In this document: piece after piece, positions 22,201-34,794 of the stretch | Layout of the letters: the number at the start of each line of letters is the position of its first letter | Position numbering within the stretch: position 1 is the first letter of the stretch | Source: Toxonevra muliebris | Lineage: Eukaryota > Arthropoda > Insecta > Diptera > Pallopteridae | DNA length: 64,000 nt | Direction: 5' to 3' | NCBI GenBank assembly: GCA_963691655.1 | Contig: OY829328.1 | Span: forward strand, 14,214,704-14,278,703 | Translations under genes and position numbers: made by a program | The notes under the pieces: model-generated | Seen by the model: only the letters and a program-made list of their open reading frames with translations | Database searches by the model: none | Told to the model about the DNA's origin: nothing

Positions 22201-23959
22201 GCGGCCTAGAGTTTCTTCCCCTTGTGAAAACAGCAAAAAAAAAAAACTTTCAAGAGAAATGCACCACAAAGCTCACACAAATAAAATATTGTTAACACAA
22301 CACAGTGACATAACTTAAAATGTTCAGTAGAATCTTTAAATTAAAAATAAAAAAAATAGAAACAAAATTTAAAATCATTCAAACAAGCATAAATTACAAC
22401 AACACAACACTCCCAGAGAGAAGTGATGAGGAGAGAGAAAAGAGAGTGGCACTGATTTATAAAATGTTTAAACAAAATATGTATAGGGAGAAACACGCAC
22501 ACACACATATACACACTCCACACACAATTTCATTCACTCAACGAAATGCAAAAACAACACCAAGACTCAAAAAACCAACAGAGCCAAAGAAAAATCAAAA
22601 TACGAAAAAAAAAAATCAGCGACAACAACCAAAAGTCTAAAAGATAAAAATCTCATGCGAGAAGATTTAATGTGGGAACATTTTACACTGACGCACAGCA
22701 CGTGTTGTTTTTTCCTATAACGGAGCGGATCTTCTGCTGTGGAGCAGCGGCGGGGGAGGCGAACGAGAAAATCAGAGAACAGTAAAGGCTAAAGATGAAA
22801 GAATCACATACACACATACATCCATATATACATAGATATAAAGATTGAGAGATGCGGCCGATATGAATTGTAAGGATTGTAATGGTTGTTGTTGTCGTTG
22901 GTTGAGAAGAACCTATCTATTTGTTTTGTTAAAGTAAAATTGAAGAAATAAAATAATAGATATTTTTGTTGGCAACAAGCTGAGAAACAATTTAAAAAAC
23001 AAAAAAAAAAAAAAAAACAAAACGGGAAAAAAGTACAAAAACAACTCCATATCAAATCACGATTGTCTGACAAACTGGTTTCATACTATGAAAGCAAAAA
23101 AAAAAAATATGCTATGCACAGAAAAGTGATGAGAAATTGGTATTTTACAAATGAGTAAAAAATTCACTGAGCAATCTAGGAGCTATCGAAATGTTTGATG
23201 TTAACAAGGTTTTCTTTTGTTTTCACATGTTTGCGGTTAGCATCACATACAAAGTTCAAAATTGCATAAAAAATTTAGTAATTACAAAAAAATTACTTCA
23301 AATACCAAATATGTTTGGAAATTATGTCCATCCCGACAAACAGTTGTACAGCTAATTCGTCAGTATAACGTGGTATACAGTTAATTTTTCAAGAAGGGTA
23401 ACAGCTACTGACAGTAGATGATAACAAGCTTATAGCTTTACAGCATGATACACAGCAAATTTTAACAGCTCACAATACTGTTTAAATTGAATCACATAAA
23501 TCATGGAAAGTATAAACAGATTTTTAGAAGATGAAAATATTATATCTACTTTCAAAAAATGTTTTCTCTCAATATTGTAATGAACATTTTATTGGGAAAA
23601 TGATTTTTACTACTTTTATTTTTTATGAAATCGAATCAAAATTTAAATTGCTTAATTTAGACATTTTGAGATAGAAATAAGACACAGTAATTGTAAAATT
23701 CTGTTAATAAATGTTATAATTTCTATATATTCTTGATTTGAAAATTCCATAAATCAGACCTTCCTTTCATCAGAATTCCATAATAAATATGGCTTCTTGT
23801 ATTCTATAGCTTCTAGCTGGTAAGAGCTGTTAACAGCTAGTTTGTAGTGTTCGTGTTAATTCGGCATGGGATTCGTTATTAAGGGGTGTCCTGAATTAGA
23901 AGGTAAAAAATTGTTTTTTCGTAATTTTTTGAAAAGGAAAAAAATAAATGAACTCATTG
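22201..23959. other. Intronic sequence, transposon-poor
   Basis: 22260-23100 has CA-rich and CAACAAC texture with a GC-richer patch at 22720-22760. 23330-23860 contains ACAGCTAATTCG near the left and GCTGTTAACAGCTAG near the right, which might be worn inverted ends. This is not convincing enough to call an element. Confidence 0.4.
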
Positions 23960-24057
23960 AACTTTAAGGTATATTTTTGTATATATATTTAAAGTAAATA
24001 AACATTTTAACTTTAAGGTATATTTTTGTATATATATTTAAAGTAAATAAACATTTT
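23960..24057. repeat. Perfect 49-bp tandem duplication
   Basis: Two identical 49-bp units (23960-24008, 24009-24057), each starting AACTTTAAGGTATATTTTTG and ending AAATAAACATTTT. The lack of any mismatch in AT-rich intronic DNA points to a recent duplication, or to an assembly artefact. Confidence 0.9.
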
Positions 24058-25689
24058 TTTGATAGTAATATATATTATGTATTAGATGTATGATATATTA
24101 TTCTATTTCATGAGCGTTTTACCGCTGCAGTCGGCGGGAAGATCCATTTCGTAATTCTTGACTAAAAACCAAAAAAAAATTTAATTGTTATATATTTTTC
24201 TTCTGGGTGAACTAAAAAAGGGGGAAAAATCGTGAAATTATAACTTTTCTTGAGTTTAAAAAAAGAATTTATCTAAAAAAAAAGAAAAAAAAACAGCTTA
24301 AGTGCCATAACAATTATTTAAATAGTTTTTTAGTTTACTTAGAAGAGAATTTAGTTATAAAGAAAAAAACTTTGATTCTATTTAATAGATTATTTAGTTT
24401 TTAAGCTACCAAGCGAAAATTAGGAATTTTAGCTACTTTAATAATAGTATTTTCATCATTTTATGGCTAAACATTTTCAAAACGTCTAAATCTAGCCGTA
24501 AAATAACTAAATTGATAACACTGCAGATCATCATTGATATGAACAAGATAATGAACACGAATTCTAAAGCAGCTGAGTGATGACAACATGAACGGTATTG
24601 CCAAATCAAAAAAAACAAAAAAAAAACAGTAATTTGAAAACAAAACTATTTTTGGTTTTTATTGAAAGCTAACAAATTTAATTTCAAGTTTTTTAATTCA
24701 ACCCAAATTGCTGCCGGGCATCAATTCATTAATTTATAAACTACTAAATTCATTAACGCCAATTTTCCACTATTCAACAGCATTTTATTTTATTTAACAT
24801 TTTTTTTTGTATATGTTTCTTTAATTTAATTAATTTACGCAGCACTCTTAAGTGCGCGTTTATCATTTAACTATGATTAAATTAAAATTATAGACCCCAC
24901 CACATCCTTCATCAATTCTACACTACTAAAATTCATTAATTTTACAATTTATGTGCGTTTTCTGTCTGTTCATCTTTCACATTCTGACAACCCACATTAT
25001 TATGGTATAAAGTCGATGTCTGTGATTTTTGCCAACAGCTACTTTAAAATCTATTTAGTTTTATGATTTCATATCAAAAAAAAATATCAATTTGACCGAC
25101 CGCAGCAATTTTGATTTTATTTATTTCTTTTTTAATTTCATTAATGTAATGCGGCCAGACCACTGAAGCCAGCATATTATTTTCAATTGAAAATGTTATT
25201 GACTTTTGCGAAAATTTTATTTAAAGTAATGTAACGCCCACATACGGTAGCTAAAGTAAAAGAAAAAGGGGTCTTTAGATATCCATAGTACATCTGTATT
25301 TATCAGTAGGGAGAAAAATCAAACTAATGTTTTCGGCATTTAAGTTTTAATTTAACTTGCAGGCGATTATCATTGAGATTATTTTACAGAGTTTTGGTAT
25401 TATTAAACCTCGAGAGTTTGTGATAATATGAGTATGAATGATTGCTATATAGAATTTTGTGTATGTATGTATGCATTATGTTGCATAAATCCAATAAATT
25501 TTTATAAGAAAGCACAAAAAATAAGTTGATTCAAAATCAAAATTATTTGGCAAACATTTTCCGATATAACACCAAAAATTAAATTTTCTGTTTTTTATTG
25601 ATGCATAACTACAGACGCAAATAAATAATAAATAAATATCAATAATGTATTGAGCCTCCATTATTTTTAATTAGCTCAAAACTCTAATT
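24058..25689. other. Intronic sequence without a gene
   Basis: AT-rich with poly-A/T runs; no coding signal or repeat ends recognised. Confidence 0.5.
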
Positions 25690-26470
25690 TTGCAGCTCTG
25701 TACCCAGGTGGTTTGAAGTATATGCTGAGTAATTCGTTGAACAAGAATGGCCCAATTGTTTTATGGTTGGTTCTGTTCCGGAGAACATCCTGGTCATGTT
25801 AAAACTTTAACGTTATGTGACTGTAACCATGCCCTTATCCCTTAACTGCTATGAGCTGAAGCATTGTCATGTCAGTAAATGCATTCGTGGGCTCTGTATT
25901 TCTGCAGAAATGGAATCAGAGCTGTCCTCAACATTCTTATGTATTTTGCAAATTTCATTCTACTACTTGAAAAGCCTATATTCATTTCATTGCACCACAA
26001 AGTTCCCTCAATCGTTAAGGTTCCTTCACTAAAATTCATTTTGAAAGAATATCAATTTTCGGATATAACTCCATCAGGACCGCCCAAATAAAATTTTTCT
26101 CGACGGTAAAAATTACCTAAAATCAAAAAATTACAAATAACAAAATTTTTTTTCTAATCCATTCCCTATTTTTTCCCAATGCAAATTGGAGTCAGATTCC
26201 AACAGGATTATTCAAGAACTTGTGCATGGTTTTTATTTTGACCGTACGATGTGCGGAAAACGCTTAGGAACACGAGTTGCAGTCCATCGAGAGACATTTA
26301 AATCACATTTTTTCGTAATTTGGTATCCATTTTTTTGTTGATTTGCTTGCCAAATTTAATGCATTCGGAAAAGTTTGATTTTGGTACTTCCTTTTTATTA
26401 TTGCCATAACTTCTTTGTTTCTTCAAATAACTTCGAATTAGTCTGAGTCCGACCTCTTTAAAATCAGTGA
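25690..26470 (-). pseudogene. Tc1-like transposase, degenerate
   Basis: On the minus strand, in order and across frames: GGPDGVISEN (normally LDGPDG), FSSSRMKFAKYIRML, LIPFLQKYRAHECIY, a catalytic-region remnant HDNASAHSS, AWLQSHNVKVL, PGCSPEQNQP and NNWAILVQRITQHI. This is the C-terminal half of a Tc1 transposase, including the region of the last two catalytic residues. Stops interrupt the QQD-like region and the SPDLNP-like motif reads SPEQNQP. Inverted repeats were not found. Dead copy. Confidence 0.75.
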
Positions 26471-26625
26471 TTTTGCATTATTTCTTGCCATTTAAATAGA
26501 AATCACGTGGCATTTAAATAAATGAATATTAAAATCTAGAGAAACGGTCCGTGACTGACCAAAATTTTGAGCCAACGAAAAAAGTTGACAATGCGTGAAT
26601 TTTAACAGTACATTCGCAAAAACTT

Positions 26626-26979
26626 CTAATAGCGTTTTCTTTTCTCGATTGCATTTTTTCTGCACCATGCGAGAGCTGTCAAATTTCGTGTTCTTTTTTG
26701 AAAAAGAGGCAGCCTTTTCAGAGAGTATTGTGTTCTTTTCAAAAAAAATGTTGCCTTCTGAGCAGGGAAAAATGTAACACTTTTTACACTCAAATAAATG
26801 ACGGGGTAAGAATTTTGCTTTGCAAATTAGTTGATTCTGACAGGGTAGCATTTTTATCTTCTTTTCTTGCACTAACAATGCAACATTTTGGCAGGGTTGA
26901 GGGCAACATTAAAAAATTGTTACCATGGCACGAGGCAAAAAAAATGCAACATTTTGTTAAGAAAAGAAAACGCTATTAG
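26626..26979. mobile_element. Non-autonomous element with perfect 19-bp TIRs (354 bp)
   Basis: The left end CTAATAGCGTTTTCTTTTC is matched exactly by its complement at the right end. Similarity continues inwards (TTGCATTTTTT-TGC on both sides) to about 50 bp. The interior is AT-rich with several AATGCAACATTTT/AAATGTTGC motifs. Open frames on both strands span the element but run through the inverted repeats and look non-coding. No clear target duplication. The superfamily is unknown to me. Confidence 0.8.
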
Positions 26980-29900
26980 ATCCGCTAGAGTAAGTATGTA
27001 AACATATTACTGTGAACAAATTTTCTTCTAAACTACTCAAACTATCTGGAACAAAAGAGTGCAATCATTTCCAATTAATTTTTTTTTAGTAAATGATAGG
27101 ATTCATTTTTTGTATTCAGTAATTAAGAACGGAATTAATTTATCTATTAACAGACCGTGATCACATATAAATCTCACACACGGTTGCTTTTATTTTCATG
27201 ATGTTATTAAAATGTTAGATTTCTGTGGTTTGGAAAGTATTAATTGCAACTAGTTCTTGGACGAGCCATATTCTACTTAAATCAGACTGTATTAAAAACA
27301 GGATATCAAAAGCGTTTTGTGCACGATAATCCTTAAATAATTAGCAAAAATAAATTTGCTACAATTACATTTATGAAAATGCCGGTTATGCTTGCGAATC
27401 AACTTCAAAAGGCTTCTCAATAAAATTACCAACTGATCCAATATGGCGGATTACATACAAAAACAAATGCCTAACTTGATTTTAGGCATTAAATGCTCCG
27501 AAAAAATGTTAACTATTAGAAAAACTTATATTAATTAGAATTTGTAATATTTTCATACAATATTAACAATTATAGAAACAATAAAATATTATAAAGTTAA
27601 ATATATAACTACGCAAATCAGACTATATTAAAAACAGTATGTGGAGAGCGTTTCAAATACGATACTTCTTAAAAAATCATTAGCCAAGCCAGACTTGTCA
27701 CCAAAGCTTTCTATTTTTTGATGCTTCTGTTTCAGTTCTAATGGTACAACTCGTATAGACCATTGATTTAGAATTTCTTCTTATCATTCACTACAAGTAG
27801 CAAGCATTTTCAAACCCAGTTACCAGTGATTCTTATGGTAATCGGTTTTAACTTTGTATATTTCTGAGAAAAACTCTGACCTAAAGACTTTTATTTTATT
27901 TGCTCTTAAATTTCTTTCTGTCCGGGAAATACAATGATTGGACTAAATGGTGCCATGGAAGGCCAATAGCCTTCCTTTAAAACCTCATTTATCTATGATC
28001 AATACTTTTGAATTTCAACTTTTGAATCAGATAGCTGCAGTGGCCAAATTAGAAAATTTTTAGTCAAACCAACCTCAGAACGGTACTAGGCTAATTGTAA
28101 ATTTTTTTTGATTCAGAGGTGCTCTTAATATTTCAGAAAAAAACGATGACTGCTTGAATGAAAATTATTTTTAGCTAAGATAAATCGAGAAAAGTCTTGT
28201 CGAATATTGCAGGAACACTATAAATGTCGGTGAGGTAAGTAAGTTTTCTGCAAAATTAGTCAGAATTTCTGCAATTAAAAAGCACTTTTGCAATTTTTAC
28301 TTTTGGCAAACGCAGGGTTTCATTTGACGATTCTGGAAACTTTATGCAAGGTACATTTATCTTCTCTATGCCCATAATTATGGGCATGCATCCCAAAGTG
28401 TACTGCCAAAGTCATTGATTTAACTAGGCCACACTGTTGGAAATATCAGAAAATGAATTTAATTTTCAAAAAATTTTGTTTGGTAGGTTTTTTCAGCTTC
28501 CACATTTTTCTGAATTTTTCTAAAATATAATTTCATTATAAACCAAACGATTTCAGAAGAATACAAATACTTTCAAAAATGTAAATAAAGAAACTTCAAA
28601 TTAAGCTCGGAGTTTCTTAAACAATCAAGTGAGAACACAAATCAGCTGTTCATAAACACGTAACCTTTAACTTGTGTTTATGCCGCAATAAGGTTTAACA
28701 TATAACAAGGCATAATATCGTAGTTTTTAGAGGTACATAAAACTATGGAAGTAAAACTGAACAGTCAATTCCAAAAAAAAAAAAAAAATTAATTTTTTCA
28801 AATTATTTTAATAAGAAAAAAAAACAATTGTACAAACTCGAAATAAAAATATTAAAATAAAAGAAAAATAACAAAATTCAATTAACAGCACGTTAAATTA
28901 TCAACAACTTCCAATCAATATAAACACCCAAGTACTATTTTATAGATGGCAACAACTTCACAAGCAATTACAACAACAACAACAATAAAAGAAAAGGTAA
29001 TAATAAAATCACATTTTAATGTTATTTACTCAAAAATATTGTTCGTTTGGAATGAAAAAAAATCTTAGTTGGTAAATAGAAACAAGTTCCCTTTATATCA
29101 AACTTGACTCACAGTCTCAGATATAGAGAGGTGGGATGGCGAGTAGCCAACTCAAGACTCAAATACCTCTTCTCTTTTTCTATATAAAATTACCGGCAAG
29201 TAATAACAAAAAATATCAACTCTAAGCGTTATTGTTGATGGTTTTGTTGTTGTTGTTGATCATCACATCAATTGGTCATCAATAAAACTTCTCGACGCTG
29301 ATTAAACTTCAAAAAAGTTGAAAAAAGTAAATAATAAAAGAAAAAATCCCATTTAATATTCATTTTACTCACTAACAAATAATGCAAATATTTAAACAAT
29401 TCATTTACATATGCCATAAAAAAAAAAAAAAAAACTAAAAAGATTGAAATTGAAATTTAAAGAAATCTTGGAATCAGCATCAAAGAAGCACTTGGTCACA
29501 CTTGGTCTTGGCCTGCGAGAAGGGTTAAAAAGAGAAAGAGAAGTTTAATTCACATTAAAAAGTATGTGTTTGAATTGAAATGTGTGTGAAGTTTGAGTAG
29601 CGTCGAGTAGAGTTGAGAAAACGTAAAATGTTTCAATTGTTGCAAGCGTCATCAACGTCACCAGATATCAACAACAACAACAACAAAAACAGGAAAATAT
29701 CTTCATTGTTGATTCAACAATATTTTGATTATCTTACTTCAGTTTTTTTCTTTATTTATTTCCTAGCATTTGGATATTCAAACGAATGTGAGTGCTAGTT
29801 GTTGTTAACTTGGCCAATATCTCAACTTTGTGAGTGAGTGGGCTTATTAAATAGTATTTAAATTATCGAGAAATTAATTTTCTGAATTTTTTATTTGTTG

Positions 29901-30370
29901 TAGCAATTTACGTTTTGAAATTTATTGAATTTTATTTTTATTTACTTTATTCAATTCGTCAAGCAATGAGTCAATTTTTTTCCAATTTTAATAGTATTTA
30001 TTATTATTATTATTGTTGATGTTAATTTAAAATGTTTGATTAACTACATACATAAATATATGTACATTAAGCTGTCTCACGACATACACACATAGTGTGT
30101 ATGTGTGCATTTTTAAGAAGAAATTTGTACCTACTTATTTGTCTATTTTTGGAAGATTAATCATAATTTGAAGTTTAGAATTGAGGATCTTACATTTGTT
30201 TGAATTTATTTTAAAGATTTTCTACCGCTAAATTTAACATCTGCCGAATAAAACATTTTTGAGATAATGAATATAATTTTATGGTATAAAGGAATTACAT
30301 CTTCCGTAGAGAGAGAGAGAGAAAATGTATCCGAAAATCGGAGGATAGAGAGACAAACGTATCTAGTATG
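26980..30370. other. Intronic sequence without a gene
   Basis: Mostly AT-rich. A perfect palindrome lies at 28368-28387. 28950-29280 has CAACAACAAC and GTTGTTGTTG runs, and 30308-30322 has a GA run. No transposon coding sequence recognised. Confidence 0.5.
28368..28387. repeat. Perfect 20-bp palindrome
   Basis: ATGCCCATAATTATGGGCAT reads the same on both strands. Confidence 0.9.
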
Positions 30371-30876
30371 CTGATCTCAAAACTGAAGACCATTTTGTAT
30401 TTTTGTTTACGAGTTATTTGTCGAAATACAAAAAAAAAATTTAATCAATCCTACTCTAAATATTCCCGAAATGAAATCACCGGCTAAATATGTTTCTTTT
30501 TCCTTATTTTCCTATAGGAATAGTAGGTAAGGAAACAAATTTTCCGGTGGATTGCAATCGGGAATGTAATATTTAAAATAGGCTGATTATGTTTCAATAA
30601 AAAAATAACTTCTTTTTCTTATCTTCACTTGTATAAAATCAGCTAAGAATCCAGATAGAAATAAATTCTCAGCGAGTTCGTATAAAAACAAATTTTAAAG
30701 CGAGTTTTTCAAACTCGAATCTCCGCTTGAACACGAAAACTGATTTTCAAACCTTTAGTTTTTTCCGTTGTCTCTGAAATGGTACTTTTGGAGATATATA
30801 GTTGAAGAAAGAGGTAGCGATATGTATTTTGACTCATAACTCCTAATATAGTGCCTCCAGTTTTGAAGACCTACAG
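30371..30876. mobile_element. Possible foldback element
   Basis: The left has CTGATCTCAAAACTGAAGAC and, about 30 bases on, GAGTTATTTGTCGAAATACA. The right, reverse-complemented, has GGTCTTCAAAACTGGAGGCA and GAGTTATGAGTCAAAATACA. Two matched blocks in the same order suggest inverted arms of about 60 bp around 500 bp of DNA. Divergence is high and borders are approximate. Confidence 0.5.
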
Positions 30877-31385
30877 GCTAGAAAGCAGCCGTGCTAAAAT
30901 AAACCAAAATTTATCAAATTATGAAAGGAAGATTTCAAAAACTAGTTTTTATTGGCCAGTGTTATCGTTTTGTGTTTTCGAAAGTTTCAACCAATTACAG
31001 GAAGCAATTTCCAAGTACTTAAATATTTTGATGTAATACTTCCGACGGCAAAAAAAATTAACATTCGAGAAGAAAGATTTAGATTTTTGGTAATTTTCAA
31101 AGAGTTTCTTCTGAATATAAAAGTTGATGGTACATCGTCAATAGAGAAGAGAGAGAGAAAGGATTAATTGAAACCAATTAATTAATTGAAATCAAATCAA
31201 AAGAGAAACTAGAAAAACAAATTTTAACATAATTTAATTCTTTTTTTAGTTTTTCCATAAGGGGGAAGATGTTTCACTCCGGTTTCAATAGATAAGCTTT
31301 ACCTTCATTGTTTTGTTTTTTTTTTTACGGAAGCCGGCAATCACATATTTGTGTTCTAAATAGAATTTTCTCATTTTTTACTTAC

Positions 31386-31460
31386 CATTTCTTCACCTAA
31401 ATCCGAATCTCGTTCAGTATTATTTGAACGGCTGCTACAATCCATAGTATTAAATTGCAT
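31386..31460 (-). CDS. retn: retained/dead ringer coding exon 1 (start codon)
   Basis: Twenty-five codons from ATG (31458-31460) to a phase-0 donor reading ATG|GTAAG. The peptide is MQFNTMDCSSRSNN followed by TERDSDLGEEM. It matches the Drosophila Dead ringer start in layout: an MQ start, then MDCS-RS, then ERDSDLG. I chose the first ATG because the MQ start is conserved; the second (residue 6) is also possible. The frame stays open upstream for many codons, so an upstream start or acceptor cannot be excluded. A T/C-rich tract ending in AG just before the ATG (about 31470-31490) could be a splice acceptor for a 5' UTR exon. Confidence 0.92.
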
Positions 31461-33849
31461 TTGTTTGTGCTCAATTACAGAGAGAGTAAAAAGTTTGGGT
31501 TTTACTGTACCGAAACTGTACCGTTTGCAGAGAGAATATGTGCGTACACTATAAAAACCACCGCACTGATTTATATGATCTTGTTGTTGTCGTCTACATT
31601 AGCTGCTGTCAAATTAGACACTAACGCAAATTAGAAACTCTCAATATAGTAATATCATATAAATTGAGAAAAATGTAATTAAATCGCACACAAAAAATAC
31701 AGTAATAACCGTTATGCAAATTAATTAATGCCGCTGGGAAAAGAATCATTCAAATCCACAAATTAATGTATTACCGTTTAGATTTTTTTTCTATGATTTT
31801 GTAAAAATCATTTTGGTTAATTAAATTTTTAAGTTTTGTTTTTTTTTTTATTTTCTCAAAGTAATTTGAATATTATTTTAATTATGTTGAGTTGGAAATT
31901 CGTTCCGCTGTTTATAGAAATGAATATGTACTTTCTTATTGTTTTGATTATCTAAAGAAACATTTCAAAGCGCACAAAAATTATTTTTGCACATTAACGC
32001 GAACATTAAACACTTGCAGCAAAAGAGGAATTCACAATTTGTCCCACTGTGCGTGCGAATATTGCGCGGTTATTTTCACCTTGTTCCTCTTCAATCAACT
32101 GAATGATCCATTTCACTCGAGATGAAGAAAGTTTTCATTATTATATTATTTGATAAAGTACGTGCGAAACGAAAAATCCGCTGGCAAATAAGAACCGAAT
32201 GCAAGAGAATCAACCGTAACGTTACTGCGTAATCGACAACAATCGAAACCCGAATGAGAAGAGACAAAAAATTCCGACAACTCCATTGATTCGTATTCAA
32301 TTCAATAATTCAACTTGGAATTGAAAAAGCAAACGAAACATGAATACACACGCTGAAAGCAACAGCATGTGAATGAATGCGACATAATAAAATAATGAAG
32401 AAATGAAAGATATAAAATTTACTATAAGATGTAGAAATAAATTAAAGCCGTAACCAGGGCTGCCATTTAGTTCAGTTTTCGAGATTTTAAATAAATGCTC
32501 GCAATCTACTATAGTTTTGCTTTAGTCGTAAATTTATTTTTTAACTCAAAAACTATTTTTATTGAAAAATTTCAAATAGTGGTTGATTTCATAGCCAATC
32601 AACCAGTATTTAAAATTTTCAAATGGCAACACTGGCAGTAACCTTAAGCACTTCCAATTTCATTTTGTTCGTACGTATGTGAAGGATGTGGGATTGAAAC
32701 AGCTTGGTGTGGTGAGCTTTGGCTGGTTTATTTTCATACCATTTCGTTGACGGTCGATTTAGTTTTTCTTGTATTTCTTTTCATTATCAAATCATTGAGA
32801 TGCTTCTCTTTTATTCATATGGTTGTTTTTGTTTTGTTTGCTGTGGCGTTTTTTAAATTGATTTCTTTGCAGCGCACTCATCACTCACCCCTCACCGGTC
32901 TTTAGATTGTACGCGCGCCCTTCTCTCCATCACATCATATCGGCATCGTCATCATTAACATCATTATCATCATCTATACCATTATCATGAACATCATCAT
33001 CGTCGCTGATGATATTCCATCGTTCGTGCGCAGCCAATCGGCGTTCGTTTCGTTTGTGCGCCAGGTGGAATCGAAATTGAAATCGTAATCTTTTCAATAT
33101 AAAAAAAATCCTCTCTCTCTCTTGCGCGCTTTTCTGATATACGTATTTGGAAGCGCGCGCGTCGCTGCTCTCTCACTCAATTCGATTATAATAATTGTTT
33201 GTGTATCTTGTAAATTTTTTATGCCTTTTTTGTGTTTTCAATAAATACGCCCTTTTTTAGATTTACCTTTGCATGTATGCATGGGCGTGCACATTTCTGC
33301 TATTTCTTTTTTCATCGTTTTGTGAATTTTGATTGAAATTCGTTTTGGGATTGCGCACAAGTGTTTTCCATTAAATTTATATTATTTTTGTAATTAGGTA
33401 CATGTTTTATTATTTAAATAATTGATGTAATTGATTTATTACTTGTACATATTTATAATAAATTATTTTTATAATTATAATTTTGTGAGACTCCCATTAT
33501 AATTTGTTCGCAATAATAGATATTCCCAAAATATGTAGAACTGAATAATTTCAATTCCAGTTAAGATATTGTGTCTTGGAATTGGGAATTGAAATCTTGA
33601 ATTCCTCAGTCTGAATTCATACGTAAAATAATTGTAAGCTGCTTAAAACTTTTTTTGTGGTTTTACAGCAATATTGAAGATAAATACCGATGTTTACTTT
33701 CTCTGAGCAGCAAAATGGAGAAGGGAGAAACTAAAATTTACGGCAGAAATCCTATGGCAAGAAACTCGATATGTCTTTCGTCTGATTTCGACATAAGCTC
33801 AAACCAGTGCAAATTTTCCCTTGTGACTATTTCCAAGTAGTTTTAAAGA
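31461..33849. other. retn 5' side: 5'UTR, 5' intron or promoter region
   Basis: No second gene is visible. The region has several less AT-rich patches (31560-31620, 32160-32270, 32880-33180) and ATC/CAT triplet runs at 32931-33010. It is transposon-poor from 31461 to about 33840. It is a plausible place for the transcription start or enhancers of retn, but no core promoter could be assigned with confidence. Confidence 0.4.
32931..33010. repeat. ATC/CAT triplet-rich stretch
   Basis: Repeated CATCATC, ATCATTA and CATCGTC units over about 80 bp, imperfect. Confidence 0.7.
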
Positions 33850-34215
33850 GTCCTGACAGGAAATTTTTCTGTGGCGGATAACCTTCATGAAGGTTATCCG
33901 AAATCTTAAATCGACGATACCAATGTGCCGCTGGTGAAGACTAAAATTAAAGAAGTTTCACAATTGATCTAAGAAATGTTAGCTCTTGAAGATGAGTTTG
34001 AGTAAATTAATATCAAAAAAATCATCTTATTGTCTCACACGAGTTTTGAATGACGGTCAAAAAGAAGCACCCACGAGGTTCTAACAACTTTACTAAAATT
34101 GTAACAGGTGATGAAGTTTGATTGAATTAGTACGACCGGGAAACCAATGTGCAATTCAATTGTTAAAATAAGACAACAAAAGTCAGCAACAAAAGTGATG
34201 GTGAAATAAATCAAC
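33850..34215 (+). pseudogene. Mariner-like transposase fragment
   Basis: Pieces in order: NLHEGYPKS (compare a mariner linker EFREGRPKS), a run with VSQLI, and in another frame TGDEV-LN-YDRETNVQF. The last corresponds to the first catalytic region TGDE-W---Y-PET-- of mariner transposases, with stops replacing the tryptophan and one other residue. Highly decayed. A Tc1-like inverted repeat starts directly to its right (34221). Confidence 0.6.
33875..33900. repeat. Perfect 26-bp palindrome
   Basis: CGGATAACCTTCA followed at once by its exact complement. It lies in the mariner-like remnant at the position of the linker, so part of the sequence is inherited from the transposase gene. Confidence 0.9.
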
Positions 34216-34220
34216 AAATA

Positions 34221-34720
34221 CAGTGCCGTGCAACTGATTAGAAACGGTATGTATTCTAGAAATTTTTAAAATTACTTAAAAATTGTTATTAATCGAGTAG
34301 GCCATAATTTTTTTTTATTGAAATGATTTTAAACATGTCTTCAATTAAAGTAAGTTGCTATTTTGAGATATTTTTTGTTTTTAATTGTAACTGGTCGAAG
34401 CGTGGAATGCAATCCCTAGAAGTGTATGCGACGACCTGGGAGCATTGATGGCACACAGATGCCAGGCAGTTATCCAAAACAATGGTTTTGCTATGAAATA
34501 TCAGTTTTTTCAGTTTATTTTTGATGAAATAAGGAGGTGAAGTCTCTGAATTTTCAAACTGACATTCCCTTATGCAATTGTCAAATGAACAATGCTGCTT
34601 CTTTAGGAAAATACATTTTTATTTTTCAACAAGATACAATGTTCCCGTCAAGAAAAAGTGCTTTTAAGGGTTACAAATTGCAGCGATGGTGCACAACTGC
34701 AACACAAGAATGCCGTATGC
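34221..34720 (+). mobile_element. Tc1-like element remnants
   Basis: TA followed by CAGTGCCGTGCAACTGATTA at 34219-34240 is a typical Tc1-type end. From about 34393 to 34539 a frame is open through AWNAIPRSVCDDL and MAHRCQAVIQNNGFAMKY to a stop. This is the conserved C-terminus of Tc1 transposases (WN-IP, MP-RC-AVI---G---KY). After it, 34600-34700 reads FIFQQDTMFPSRKS, like the FQQD-DP-H catalytic block that should come before the C-terminus. So the order is scrambled: two fragments or a rearranged copy. No right-hand inverted repeat found. Confidence 0.65.
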
Positions 34721-34794
34721 AGTTTTTTTTTACCAAATATTTAAAAAAATATGAAAGGAAATTTTTTTATTTCTTTAAAAATTCCTTAGGCTGT

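Larger units (their letters stand above)
1538..31385 (-). other. retn: retn first coding intron (about 29.8 kb)
   Basis: A phase-0 intron between the start-codon exon (donor GTAAG, plus coordinates 31381-31385) and exon 2 (acceptor at 1538-1539). It holds most of the mobile elements listed separately. The intron may also contain enhancers or alternative exons; none could be identified from sequence alone. Confidence 0.85.

Noticed and set aside
23330..23860. Possible inverted-end element (ACAGCTAATTCG ... TAACAGCTAG)
   Set aside because: The match is short and out of register; too weak to call.
26492..26878. 128-codon open frame on the minus strand
   Set aside because: It overlaps the inverted repeats of the 26626-26979 element and overlaps another open frame on the opposite strand; it reflects the element's composition.
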